Positions 27,317 through 37,153 of a stretch of DNA of 64,000 nt are shown piece after piece. The notes under the pieces were generated by a model. The model was not told the DNA's origin. It saw only the letters and a list, made by a program, of their open reading frames with translations, and did not search any database. Every line of letters begins with the position of its first letter. Position 1 is the stretch's first letter. The stretch lies in contig NZ_JARAJZ010000002.1 in NCBI RefSeq assembly GCF_028765345.1, positions 67,942 to 131,941 of the forward strand, in the 5' to 3' direction. The stretch comes from Sporolactobacillus sp. CQH2019. Its GTDB lineage: Bacteria; Bacillota; Bacilli; Bacillales; Sporolactobacillaceae. Made by a program: the position numbers and the translations under genes.

Positions 27317-28261
27317 TCAAGGCCTCTTCTTAGTGACCAAGGCCACCCAGTCCCCGCTTTCCAGGCTGTCGCAGACATGAAAGCCGGACGCAGCAAGTGC
27401 CGCGACAACCTGATCCTTCTTTGTCTTAATGATGCCCGAAGCAATCAGCAATCCATCCGGCCTGATGATGCGGGCTGCGCCGTCTTTGACAAGCCTTATA
27501 ACAAGTTCTGCCAGCAGATTGCCGACGATCACGTCAAAGCCGGGCTCAATATTATCGGCCAGATTATTCTGCCTGACTTCCACAATATCCTGAACCTTGT
27601 TCAATTTCACGTTCAGTCTTGCCGACTGGACGGCTACCCGGTCAAGATCGACGGCCAGGACTTTGCCGGCACCCAGTTTCGCCGCCGCAATCGACAGCAC
27701 CCCCGTGCCCGTGCCGACATCGAGTACTCTCGCGTCTTCGGGCATGTACCGTTCCAGAGCTTCAATACACAGTACAGTCGTCGGATGCGTCCCCGTACCG
27801 AAAGCCATTCCCGGATCCAGTTCAATCAGCTGCCGTTCCGCCGGCTTCTGACGGTAATCAACCCATGTCGGAGTAATCACAAAATGTCTGCCGACCGTGA
27901 CGGGCTTATAATACTTCTTCCAGCCCGATGCCCATTCTTCTTCATTGCGTTCACTGAACGTCAATCGATTTTCTCCCAGATCGATATCATAGAGAAGCAG
28001 GTCGTTCACCGACTGTTTGATTTCCGCGACGGTTTCGCCGAGAAAGCTGTTTACGGGAAAATAGGCTTTCACATTGACCCCCTCTTGCGGATAATCGTCG
28101 GGGTCCAGAGAATAAACCTCACCGTTATCCCGTTTCCATTCTTTCTGCAGGTCATTGGAGTCCTCAATGACGACACCGCCCGCACCTGCTTCATAAAGAA
28201 TGTTTGTAATCGGTTCAATGGCTTCTTCGGTTGTATGAATACAGATTTCCGACCATTTCAT
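27317..28261 (-). CDS. prmA: Ribosomal protein L11 methyltransferase
   Basis: SAM-dependent enzyme that trimethylates lysines of ribosomal protein L11; 314 aa. The N-terminal substrate-recognition domain (about 1-90) precedes the Rossmann domain with MAFGTGTHPTT, RVLDVGTGTGVLSIAAAKLG and IVGNLLAELVI. It lies 130 bp after dnaJ in the heat-shock operon, matching B. subtilis yqeT. Confidence 0.95.
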   Translation of the reverse strand: MKWSEICIHTTEEAIEPITNILYEAGAGGVVIEDSNDLQKEWKRDNGEVYSLDPDDYPQEGVNVKAYFPVNSFLGETVAEIKQSVNDLLLYDIDLGENRLTFSERNEEEWASGWKKYYKPVTVGRHFVITPTWVDYRQKPAERQLIELDPGMAFGTGTHPTTVLCIEALERYMPEDARVLDVGTGTGVLSIAAAKLGAGKVLAVDLDRVAVQSARLNVKLNKVQDIVEVRQNNLADNIEPGFDVIVGNLLAELVIRLVKDGAARIIRPDGLLIASGIIKTKKDQVVAALAASGFHVCDSLESGDWVALVTKKRP

Positions 28262-28391
28262 CAGTCATAAGCTCCGTTTCCGTCTTAGAGATAGCTCAAA
28301 TGCCGGAGAAGGCCGAACCCTCCGCTTGTTTCAAAAAAAGCGGAAGCCTGCCGCTTGAAAAGACATTTGCACTGTCTCCGGGTATCCCTGT

Positions 28392-29531
28392 TCAGTCGGC
28401 CTTAAATACTTTTTTTTTCATTCGGTCAAAGATACTTTCGTTTTCCGGATTCGCTGAACCGCCCGAAAGGCTTGAAAGCTTTCTGAAAAGCATTTTTTCT
28501 TCTTCCGACAGATGTTTCGGTGTGATCACTTTAACCGTTACATGTTCATCGCCCTGCCCGTATCCTCTGACATTTTTGATGCCCTTGCCTTTCAGCCGGA
28601 ATTTCGTCCCGGTCTGTGTTCCCGCCGGGATCCGCAGCCTGACTTTTCCGTAGAGGGTCGGCACTTCGATTTCATCGCCTAAGGCCACCTGAGCAAAGCT
28701 GAGCGGGACTTCCAGGAAGACGTTGTCGCCGGAACGGCGATAAAATTTATGCGGTTTAACTGTGAACACGATATAGAGATCTCCCGAAGGACCGCCGTTC
28801 ACGCCTGCCTCGCCCTGTCCGGACAGGCGGATTTGCTGGCCGTCATCGATTCCCGCCGGTATTTTGACCTCGATTTTCTTGTTGATTTTCACTCTGCCGT
28901 TGCCGCCGCACGTATGGCACGGGCTCTTGACAACCTTACCTGTACCGTGGCAATAAGGGCAGACGCGCCGGTTAACAATCCGTCCGAAAGGCGTATTTTG
29001 TTCGGTGTTCAGCTGGCCGGTCCCGTGACAGTGCGGGCAGCTCTCCGGTTTTGTGCCCGGCTGGGCTCCGGTCCCGTGACACGTTGTGCATGTTTCTTCC
29101 TTCGGAATCCTGATCTCCGTCGTTTTGCCGAAAGCAGCTTCTTCGAAGGTGATCGACATTTCATATTGAAGGTCGGATCCCTGCCTCGGAGCATTCGGGT
29201 CGCGCCTTCTCGATCCGCCATTGAAAATCTGATCAAAGATATCGCCGAAGCCGCCGAAATCGGAACCGCCGAAGCCTTGGCCGCCAAAACCCTGACCGCC
29301 AAAGCCCTGATTCGGGTCGGCTTCACCGTACTGATCGTAATTTGCCTTTTTTTCCGGATTGCTCAGAACTTCGTAGGCATCTTTAACTTCCTTGAATTTT
29401 TCCGCTGCACCCGGACTCTTGTTTACATCGGGATGATACTTTCTCGCCAATTGCCGAAAGGCCTTTTTAATCTCGTCTTTCGAGGCATCCTTGCTCACCC
29501 CGAGGATCTCGTAATAATCCCGTTTACTCAT
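28392..29531 (-). CDS. dnaJ: Co-chaperone DnaJ
   Basis: Type I J-protein that delivers substrates to DnaK and stimulates its ATPase; 379 aa from ATG 29531 ([15 protein letters not shown]). The J domain has the HPD motif in [10 protein letters not shown] Gly/Phe-rich linker contains repeated GFGGQ. Four zinc-finger repeats follow: [24 protein letters not shown] and CHTCGGNG. The C-terminal substrate-binding part is complete. Confidence 0.97.
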   Translation of the reverse strand: MSKRDYYEILGVSKDASKDEIKKAFRQLARKYHPDVNKSPGAAEKFKEVKDAYEVLSNPEKKANYDQYGEADPNQGFGGQGFGGQGFGGSDFGGFGDIFDQIFNGGSRRRDPNAPRQGSDLQYEMSITFEEAAFGKTTEIRIPKEETCTTCHGTGAQPGTKPESCPHCHGTGQLNTEQNTPFGRIVNRRVCPYCHGTGKVVKSPCHTCGGNGRVKINKKIEVKIPAGIDDGQQIRLSGQGEAGVNGGPSGDLYIVFTVKPHKFYRRSGDNVFLEVPLSFAQVALGDEIEVPTLYGKVRLRIPAGTQTGTKFRLKGKGIKNVRGYGQGDEHVTVKVITPKHLSEEEKMLFRKLSSLSGGSANPENESIFDRMKKKVFKAD

Positions 29532-29572
29532 CAAATCACTCCCGAAATGACTTTGCATATAGAAAACCTGGC

Positions 29573-29601
29573 AAGCCGGGCCTCAGGCTGCAGCCCGGCT
29601 T
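29573..29601 (-). terminator. Hairpin between dnaK and dnaJ (attenuator or processing site)
   Basis: A perfect 9-bp stem, AAGCCGGGC (29573-29581) with GCCCGGCTT (29593-29601), in the 247-bp gap between dnaK and dnaJ. On the minus strand it is followed by GCCAGGTTTTCT, so it could partly end transcription before dnaJ or protect the dnaK transcript 3' end. Confidence 0.5.
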
Positions 29602-29778
29602 AAGTGTCTCTTATTTACTTTCAACCGGTCGTTTTTGCTTTGTAATCGTATAAAATAAATCATACCATTCGGACTGGCGATTAAGCAAGAAAAAGCCAAA
29701 GCCAAGACCCGTGCCTGACTTCGACTTTATCCTTCGATCATTCAGCGACCTTGCGTGCCGGTGTTCGTTTACGCTGCA

Positions 29779-31662
<1,884 letters not shown>

Positions 31663-31689
31663 CTAAATGTATTAGAAACAAAATGTTGA

Positions 31690-31716
31690 GTCAGTGCCGT
31701 AAAATCAGGCACTGAC
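31690..31716 (-). promoter_or_regulatory. Hairpin spanning the grpE stop codon
   Basis: GTCAGTGCC (31690-31698) and GGCACTGAC (31708-31716) form a perfect 9-bp stem that includes the last codons of grpE, ahead of dnaK. It has no T-run. An mRNA processing or stability role is plausible (inference), since dnaK is usually made in excess over grpE. Confidence 0.5.
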
Positions 31717-32394
31717 TTTGACCATTGCCGGACGGAGGATCCGTCCGTTCAATGTATAACCTGCCTGAAGCACCTGGATCACTGTACCGCTCTCGTGTTC
31801 CTGGCTTTCTTCCTGCATCACGGCCTGATGAAAGTTCGGATCGAATGGTTTTCCGAGGGAGTCAATTTCTTCGACACCTTCCTTTTTAAGCGCCGCTTCG
31901 AATCTGTTCAGCACCATTTCCATACCCTTTTTCAGAGCCGCCCCGTCCTCAGACGCGGTCTCGACATCCAGTGCCCGCTTAAAATTATCCAGAATTTCAA
32001 GCAAATCCGATGTCAGATCCTGAGCGCGGTATTTTCTTGCATCCGCTTTTTCTTTGTTCGTGCGCTTTCTGTAATTTTCAAAATCAGCCTGCGCACGAAG
32101 CAGGCGATTTTTCAGATCCTCTTTCTCCTTTTTCAGAGAGCCGATCTCAGCCGTCAATTCTTCAACCTGTTCGGCAAGCAATTGCGCATCCGGCTGATCG
32201 GCAGCCTTTTCATCCGATGCTTCCTCGTGCCGGTCCTGTACCTCACCTTCGGCTTCCGGCACGGCAGCTTCCTTCTTTTTTTCTTCCGTTTTCCTCTCTT
32301 CTTCAGGTTTCTTTTCTACCTTCGGCTGATCTGTTTGATCATCAGTATTTCCTGCCACATCTTTTCTTATCTCTTCATTCGTCTGTTTAGCCAT
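31705..32394 (-). CDS. grpE: Nucleotide exchange factor GrpE
   Basis: Releases ADP from DnaK; 229 aa. The first 80 residues are an acidic, Lys/Glu-rich disordered region, longer than usual. A long coiled coil follows (EQVEELTAEIGSLKKEKEDL). The family core has ADFENYRKRTNKEKADARK and the C-terminal beta domain with GKPFDPNFHQAVMQEES and GYTLNGRILRPAMVKVS. It is the second gene of the hrcA operon. Confidence 0.95.
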   Translation of the reverse strand: MAKQTNEEIRKDVAGNTDDQTDQPKVEKKPEEERKTEEKKKEAAVPEAEGEVQDRHEEASDEKAADQPDAQLLAEQVEELTAEIGSLKKEKEDLKNRLLRAQADFENYRKRTNKEKADARKYRAQDLTSDLLEILDNFKRALDVETASEDGAALKKGMEMVLNRFEAALKKEGVEEIDSLGKPFDPNFHQAVMQEESQEHESGTVIQVLQAGYTLNGRILRPAMVKVSA

Positions 32395-32424
32395 AGGCTC
32401 ACCTCCCGAAAAAATGCAACGGCG

Positions 32425-33456
32425 CTATGCCATGCTTTTCCTTTCACTTAAACTTTTTGTCAATATTTTGGATAAAACATCAATCAGCGTGACAACACGA
32501 GGATAGGCCATACGTGTCGGACCGATCACAGCAACGGTTCCCAGATGCTCGCCGCCGGCCGAATAAGTCGTCGTTATCAGGCTGCAGTCTTTAATCCCGA
32601 CCAGCTTGTTCTCCCCGCCAATGCGGATTTGCAGGCCTTCGGACGGCATACTCATCAGTTCACGAACAATTTCTTTTCCTTCAAATACATTAAAAAGCGA
32701 GATGATTCTATCAACATTCTGAAACTCGGGCTGAGCCAGCATCTTGCTTCTGCCGCTGTAAAAGATCTTTTCCGGATCGCTGATCGTCAGACCTTCGCTC
32801 AGAAGATCCATCACACGCTCGTAGCTGCTGACATTTTGCTTCAGCACGTCTCTGATCTCTGTATCGAGACGGCTTTGCAGCTGATACAACGGAACCATAT
32901 TCAGCTTTTCGTTCAAAATGTTAACGATTTTCTCAATATCCTCCGTGTTGACTCCTTCCGGAAAAGACACAAGTTTGTTTTCAACATGTCCGGTGTCGGT
33001 CACGATGATAATCACACCCTGCTCTTCCGACAGTTTGATCAGCTCAATGTGCCTCAGCTTCGTCTCAAGCAATTCAGGCCCCAGCATAATCGCCGTATAA
33101 TTCGTGAATTCGGAAAGCAGCCTGGCAGTCACCCGGATCAATTGTTCGGTCTCGGTAAACTGCTGATGGTACACCCTGCGAATATCGGACATTTCCTTAT
33201 CGGTCAGCATAATGGGTGAAAGCAAATGATCCACATAGAAGCGGTAGCCCTTCTCCGAAGGCACCCGCCCGGAAGACATATGTGTCTTTTCGAGATAACC
33301 CATCTCCTCCAAATCCGCCAGCTCATTCCGGATCGTCGCCGGACTGTAATGAACGTCGTCACGCTTTGCTATCGAACGGGACCCCACGGGTTCGGCAGAG
33401 AGAATATAGTCATTAACAAGAAGCTGCAGCAAAAACAACTGGCGTTCTGTTAACAT
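32425..33456 (-). CDS. hrcA: Heat-inducible transcription repressor HrcA
   Basis: Represses class I heat-shock genes by binding CIRCE; its activity depends on GroEL in B. subtilis. ATG 33456 behind AGAGGTGATAAGG gives 343 aa (MLTERQLFLLQLLVNDYI). The winged helix-turn-helix is in residues 1-80 (VHYSPATIRNELADLEEMGY). The rest is the dimerisation and GAF-like region with GPTRMAYPRVVTLIDVLSKI. First gene of hrcA-grpE-dnaK-dnaJ-prmA. Confidence 0.96.
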   Translation of the reverse strand: MLTERQLFLLQLLVNDYILSAEPVGSRSIAKRDDVHYSPATIRNELADLEEMGYLEKTHMSSGRVPSEKGYRFYVDHLLSPIMLTDKEMSDIRRVYHQQFTETEQLIRVTARLLSEFTNYTAIMLGPELLETKLRHIELIKLSEEQGVIIIVTDTGHVENKLVSFPEGVNTEDIEKIVNILNEKLNMVPLYQLQSRLDTEIRDVLKQNVSSYERVMDLLSEGLTISDPEKIFYSGRSKMLAQPEFQNVDRIISLFNVFEGKEIVRELMSMPSEGLQIRIGGENKLVGIKDCSLITTTYSAGGEHLGTVAVIGPTRMAYPRVVTLIDVLSKILTKSLSERKSMA

Positions 33457-33470
33457 CCTTATCACCTCTG

Positions 33471-33497
33471 TTAGCACTCTCTTTATCCGAGTGCTAA
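33471..33497 (-). promoter_or_regulatory. CIRCE operator (HrcA binding site)
   Basis: TTAGCACTC (33471-33479), a 9-bp spacer and GAGTGCTAA (33489-33497): a perfect match to the CIRCE consensus. It lies between the promoter and the hrcA start, so HrcA autoregulates its operon. Confidence 0.98.
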
Positions 33498-33508
33498 TTC
33501 TACATTAA

Positions 33509-33537
33509 AATTTAACAACTTCCCGCTCATTTGTCAA
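33509..33537 (-). promoter_or_regulatory. Sigma-A promoter of the hrcA operon
   Basis: Minus strand -35 TTGACA (33532-33537), a 17-bp spacer and -10 TAAATT (33509-33514). The expected transcript start is a few bases before CIRCE. Confidence 0.85.
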
Positions 33538-33715
33538 TGTTTTAAGAGATTTCATCTGATAAAAAACATGAATAATTAACGTTGATCATTATACATTAAT
33601 TCATTGATTTTATAAAAAGTATTACCAACAATAATCGCAGCGGCCGATTGTAATCTTACGGTCGGAATGAAGCAAAAAGATTGGAAAAGAACATACATAA
33701 TCCGGAATTCACATA
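33538..33715. other. AT-rich intergenic region upstream of hrcA
   Basis: With its flanks this is the start of a roughly 310-bp stretch between hrcA and the next gene. I see no gene in it; it holds the hrcA promoter on one side and two terminators on the other. Confidence 0.5.
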
Positions 33716-33745
33716 AAAAGGGGCCCATCTTGCTCGGCCCTTTAA
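33716..33745 (-). terminator. Second terminator after the small basic-protein gene
   Basis: AAAGGGGCC (33717-33725) pairs with GGCCCTTT (33736-33743), with one bulged G. On the minus strand it is followed by TTTTTATG. It resembles the terminator 60 bp away and may be a duplication of it. Confidence 0.55.
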
Positions 33746-33775
33746 GCGTTCGTCCCGTGAATACTGTTTTTCACA

Positions 33776-33810
33776 ACAAAAAAGGAGCCCGTCTTTCCGG
33801 CCCCTTTTTA
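33776..33810 (-). terminator. Terminator of the small basic-protein gene
   Basis: On the minus strand AAAAAGGGGCC pairs with GGGCTCCTTTTTT around a short loop. It overlaps the stop codon of the gene at 33808-33957 and ends in a strong T-run. Confidence 0.7.
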
Positions 33811-33957
33811 TTTTCTTAACCGATCGGCCCGCTTTTGATTTTCTTTCATGCGCCTTTGTTCGATGATCAGATCTATTCTTTCCAGCGTTTCTTTGTCTCC
33901 CAATATTTCGGATCTATTTGTTCTCACCAGTTGAATATACGACGGCCTTCTTTTCAT
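33808..33957 (-). CDS. Small basic protein of the FbpB type
   Basis: A 49-aa highly basic protein starting MKRRPSYIQLVRTNRSEILG and ending KRADRLRK. The pattern (basic start, PSYIQLVRTN, then D-K-E-T-L-E-R-I-D) matches the Fur-regulated basic protein B family. Members of that family help the sRNA FsrA in iron-sparing in B. subtilis. AAAGGATGATCGGG precedes ATG 33957. I see no clear Fur box upstream, so iron control is unproven. Confidence 0.6.
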   Translation of the reverse strand: MKRRPSYIQLVRTNRSEILGDKETLERIDLIIEQRRMKENQKRADRLRK

Positions 33958-34137
33958 CCCGATCATCCTTTCTGTTTTTCTAACGTTGTTTATTATAAAC
34001 GTACAGCATTAATAAAGAATTAAAATTTTGTAAAAATAGAGTCTTATTATCGAATGAAAACGTCCCGTTCTAATCCGAAAGTCCATGAATATAGATTACC
34101 GTTTCATCAATCTTTCTTTTAAAAGGAAGTCTGTTAA

Positions 34138-34512
34138 ATGAAAATGCCGATTTACGGATTCATGTATTCTTCAGACGATTCAGATCCGCTTCATGCGCAT
34201 CAGCTTTTTATAACAAGCTGGGACAGCGGGCCGGTTCATGTCCATCCGTTTCGCGGTGTCACTTCCTTTGATGCCGGGCACGCCCACGGATATGCCGGAA
34301 CGACCGAACCTGCTCCAAGCGGAGTCCCGCATACGCACCGTTATTTCACGTTTACATCGTTTGACGACGGGCATCATCATGAGATATCAGGCATTACAGG
34401 CCCTGCCATTTCTCTTCCGGACGGCAGGCACTATCATGAGTTCAAAGGCACGACTACTGTAAACGGAGCAACCCCGCATTCTCATCGTTACGCCGGCAAA
34501 ACAGGCTCATAA
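34138..34512 (+). CDS. Histidine-rich YmaF-like repeat protein
   Basis: 124 aa with four imperfect repeats of about 30 residues, each built as F-D-x-G-H-x-H, a G-T step, then H-x-H-x-F/Y. Examples are FDAGHAHGYAGTT, PHTHRYFTFTSFDDGHHHE, RHYHEFKGTT and PHSHRYAGKT. The pattern resembles the YmaF family, whose function is unknown. The spaced His pairs suggest metal binding (inference). No signal peptide or membrane segment. AAAAGGAAGTCTGTTAA precedes the start. Confidence 0.7.
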   Translation: MKMPIYGFMYSSDDSDPLHAHQLFITSWDSGPVHVHPFRGVTSFDAGHAHGYAGTTEPAPSGVPHTHRYFTFTSFDDGHHHEISGITGPAISLPDGRHYHEFKGTTTVNGATPHSHRYAGKTGS

Positions 34513-34904
34513 TTTATCAAAATGCCGTGCCGCCCGGGGCTCCCTTTACTATTTCTTCGTTCAGTCCGACCGGCCGCTGCGGCCCGCGCGTAAAATCATT
34601 ATTTCTTAACCCGGCATTAAACTGTTTTTAATGTACGTGATTTAAAATAAAGTTAGAGTGGATGGTACATGTGGCCGTCACAAGTATTGGCGATGGAGGA
34701 GCCAATGCTATTTTTTTAACTGGATGACTCCGTTTGTTCATGCGCCGATCATCCAGTTGCTGTCCGCGCAGCCGGTAAACGGTCAATGGGAAAGTTCCTC
34801 ATCGGTAAAGTTCCTCATTGCCCGGGCCCAGAGACGGCTGCACCAGGATACGGAAGCATCATTTTCCGAATTTGCGCCGTTTAATGTCTAAATGCGATGC
34901 CATA
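34513..34904. other. Intergenic region before the tract C unit
   Basis: No supported gene. A 77-codon open frame at 34658-34891 lacks a ribosome site and any family feature. A conserved-looking AT-rich segment near 34620-34655 could hold a promoter reading toward tract C, but no clear -35/-10 pair can be defended. Confidence 0.4.
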
Positions 34905-34941
34905 GTAAAAATGACCTCTTACCCTTCAGGAAGAGAGGTCA
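34905..34941 (-). terminator. Terminator-like hairpin bordering the tract C unit
   Basis: TGACCTCTT (34912-34920) pairs with AAGAGAGGTCA (34931-34941). On the minus strand it is followed by TTTTTAC. It lies about 70 bp before the leader shared with tract B, and would stop transcription coming from the array side. Confidence 0.5.
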
Positions 34942-35094
34942 CTGCCGTCAGCCGTTTCATGAGCATTTGTTCGATTCCCGCACCATTTTTTATTTGCAAA
35001 AAATTGATTGCCGGACAGGAAATCTTTACCAGGACGAATGACGCTGCACATAAGCATCGGACGGTGCATAAAATCGACAAACAGGGCCGTTAAC
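34942..35094 (+). other. Conserved leader of tract C
   Basis: Positions 35011-35083 align with 21046-21121 before tract B (CCGGA, GACGAATGA, AGCATCGG, CGGTGCATAAAATCGA). It has no gene. The distance from this leader to the first repeat is about 15 bp here but about 90 bp in tract B. Confidence 0.6.
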
Positions 35095-35786
35095 GTTTCG
35101 GTGCGAGTTCTGCCTGATTCGGTGCGGCATTCCGGTTTCGGTGCGAGTTCTGACCAATTCGGTGCGTCTGCCCTTATTCGGTGCGACATTCCGACGTTTC
35201 GGTGCAGCTTTTTTGCATTTCGGTGCGAGTTCTGCCTGATTCGGTGCGACTTTCTCCTATTTCGGTGCGAGTTCTGACCAATTCGGTGCGTCTGCCCTTA
35301 TTCGGTGCGACATTCCGACGTTTCGGTGCAGCTTTTTTGCATTTCGGTGCGAGTTCTGCCTGATTCGGTGCGACATTCCAGCGATTCGGTGCAACATTCC
35401 GGCGTTTCGGTGCGTCCTTTCTGCATTTCGGTGCGGCTCTTTCCTGTTTCGGTGCGTCTGCCTCTATTCGGTGCGACATTCCGTGTTTCGGTGCAGCTTT
35501 TTTGCATTTCGGTGCGAGTTCTGACCAATTCGGTGCGACATTCCGGTGTTTCGGTGCAGCTTTTCCACGTTTCGATGCGACATTCCAGCGATTCGGTGTG
35601 GCTTCAAATTTCGGTGCAAGTTCTGCCCGATTCGGTGCAGCTTATTCGGGATTCGGTGCAGCTTTCCCACGTTTCGGTGCGAGCTCTGACCAATTCGGTG
35701 CGTCTGCCCGATTCGGTGCGACTTTCTCCTATTTCGGTGCAGCTTTCCCACGTTTCGGTGCGACTCCCCCAGCATTTCGGTGCGAC
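35095..35786 (+). repeat. Tract C: array of 34 phased 21-bp repeats
   Basis: TTCGGTGCGA-type cores have GGTGC at 35100, 35121, 35140, 35161, 35180, 35201, 35222, 35243, 35264, 35285, 35304, 35325, 35346, 35367, 35388, 35409, 35430, 35451, 35470, 35490, 35511, 35532, 35553, 35574 (GATGC), 35595 (GGTGT), 35613, 35634, 35655, 35676, 35697, 35715, 35736, 35757 and 35779. Steps are mostly 21 bp, with some of 18-20 and one of 22. A near-exact 124-bp direct repeat starts at 35161 and 35285. Linkers come from a small vocabulary (GTTCTGACCAA, GTTCTGCCTGA, CATTCCGACG, CTTTCTCCTAT, CTTTTTTGCAT). No single frame spans it with a constant peptide repeat. Confidence 0.93.
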
Positions 35787-35937
35787 CTGCCCATTGAGAA
35801 ATCCGATCGGACTGTTGCGCAGTCAGTATCCGTCTGCCATGCAGTCGTTCATTTACGGAGCAGTAAAGGGCTTCATCAAATCAATGATCAATCGTGGAAT
35901 GGCTGCCTGGCAAACAGCCTTTTTTGAATGACCGCTG
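35787..35937 (+). other. Conserved 3' tail of tract C
   Basis: Homologous to the tract B tail at 21737-21900 (CCGATCGGAC, GCAGTCGTTCATTT, CTTCATCAAATC, TTTTTTGAATGACCGCTG). No gene is present; the tail ends with the hairpin listed separately. Confidence 0.6.
35901..35925 (+). terminator. Terminator at the end of the tract C unit
   Basis: GGCTG (35901-35905), a 9-nt loop and CAGCC (35915-35919), followed by six T residues (35920-35925). It is oriented to end a transcript that reads through the array in the plus direction. Confidence 0.6.
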
Positions 35938-36012
35938 ATTTTATTTAATGGGAGACTGCTGATTCGTGTCCTTCCGCATAAACAATTTCATTTGTATTTA
36001 TCGGCGTGGCGC

Positions 36013-37140
36013 TTAAGACAGCAAAAATGCCTCAAAGACGTTGTTCCCCAGAAAAACGCCCCTTCTTGTCAGAGCTACCCGTTCTCCGTTTTCCTTCAAC
36101 AATCCCTGTGCTTTCAGGCGCTCGATCGGTTCGCTGTAAATACTTTCGATCGGACGGCCTGTTTTTTCCCGGAATTGTTTTTTATTGACACCTTTCAGAA
36201 GGCGAAGGCCGAGGAACATTTCTTCCTCCATTTTTTCACGGCTTGTGACCTCATGAGACAAGGCTTCCGAATAACCGCGTTCAGCAACCGAAGCGATATA
36301 TCTTTTAATCGGTCCGGCGTTGGCGTACCTTCTGCCGTCAATGTAACCATGGGCGCCCGCCCCGATTCCGTAATACTCTTCGTTATGCCAGTAGAGCGAA
36401 TTATGCACGCCTTCAAACCCGGGCTTTGCAAAATTACTGATCTCATATTGATGCAGGCCGTGCTTTTCGAGCTCAAAAATAATCCGGCCGTACATGTCTG
36501 CTTCGATGTCTTCGCCGGGAAGTCTTAATTTGCCGCTTCTCATCCGATTGAAAAAGATTGTTTTCGGCTCGATCTGCAGTGAATAAATCGAAACGTGCGG
36601 CGTTCCGAGCGCGACTGCGGCCTCAAGCGATTCTTGCAGCGAGGTTTCTGTCTGCCCGGGAAGTGCGAACATGAGATCTAGAGTCACGTTATGAAAACCG
36701 GAGTTTAAAGCCTGCCCGACCGCTTCTTTGGCATCTTCCGATCCGTGAGCGCGGCCAATCGTTCTCAGAAGCCGGTCATCAAAAGACTGGATACCGATGC
36801 TCAGGCGCGTCACTCCGTATTTTTTCATCAGGCGCAGTTTCGCATGGTTCAGGCTCTCCGGATTGGCCTCTACAGTAAATTCCTCAATTTCCGGGTGCAT
36901 GAAATGCCTGCTCACGCTGTCCAGCATGCGCTCAAATTGTGCATCACTCAGCGCCGTAGGAGTCCCGCCCCCGATGTAGATTGTTTTTGCCGGACCCATC
37001 GATGCATAATAGGCCATTTCCCGATCCAGCGCCAGAAGATACTCGTCAACAGGCTGGTTTTTAATAAATACCTTGTTAAAATCACAATAGAAACAGATGT
37101 GATCGCAAAAGGGAATGTGGATATATGCGCCTCGTGCCAC
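36013..37140 (-). CDS. hemW: Heme chaperone HemW
   Basis: Radical-SAM family protein that binds and delivers heme; often misnamed coproporphyrinogen III oxidase (HemN). The cluster motif CDHICFYCDF follows AYIHIPF at the N-terminus, without the extra cysteine typical of HemN. IYIGGGTPTAL and GIQSFDDRLLRTIGRAH are conserved. GTG 37140 is at ideal distance from AAGGGGGG and gives 375 aa; ATG 37146 and ATG 37161 are also in frame. It follows lepA, as in B. subtilis. Confidence 0.92.
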   Translation of the reverse strand: MARGAYIHIPFCDHICFYCDFNKVFIKNQPVDEYLLALDREMAYYASMGPAKTIYIGGGTPTALSDAQFERMLDSVSRHFMHPEIEEFTVEANPESLNHAKLRLMKKYGVTRLSIGIQSFDDRLLRTIGRAHGSEDAKEAVGQALNSGFHNVTLDLMFALPGQTETSLQESLEAAVALGTPHVSIYSLQIEPKTIFFNRMRSGKLRLPGEDIEADMYGRIIFELEKHGLHQYEISNFAKPGFEGVHNSLYWHNEEYYGIGAGAHGYIDGRRYANAGPIKRYIASVAERGYSEALSHEVTSREKMEEEMFLGLRLLKGVNKKQFREKTGRPIESIYSEPIERLKAQGLLKENGERVALTRRGVFLGNNVFEAFLLS

Positions 37141-37153
37141 CTGCATGCCCCCC

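Noticed and set aside
34658-34891. 77-codon open frame before tract C
   Set aside because: No ribosome site, no family features, and unusual Trp/Arg-rich start suggesting chance.
35095-35786. CRISPR array
   Set aside because: Cores are about 10 bp with 10-11 bp linkers reused from a small vocabulary. CRISPR repeats are longer, spacers are unique, and no cas genes are nearby.
35305-35931. 208-codon open frame on the plus strand through tract C
   Set aside because: It begins inside the array, changes repeat phase at each short step and runs into the terminator hairpin. Openness comes from the lack of stop codons in the repeated words.
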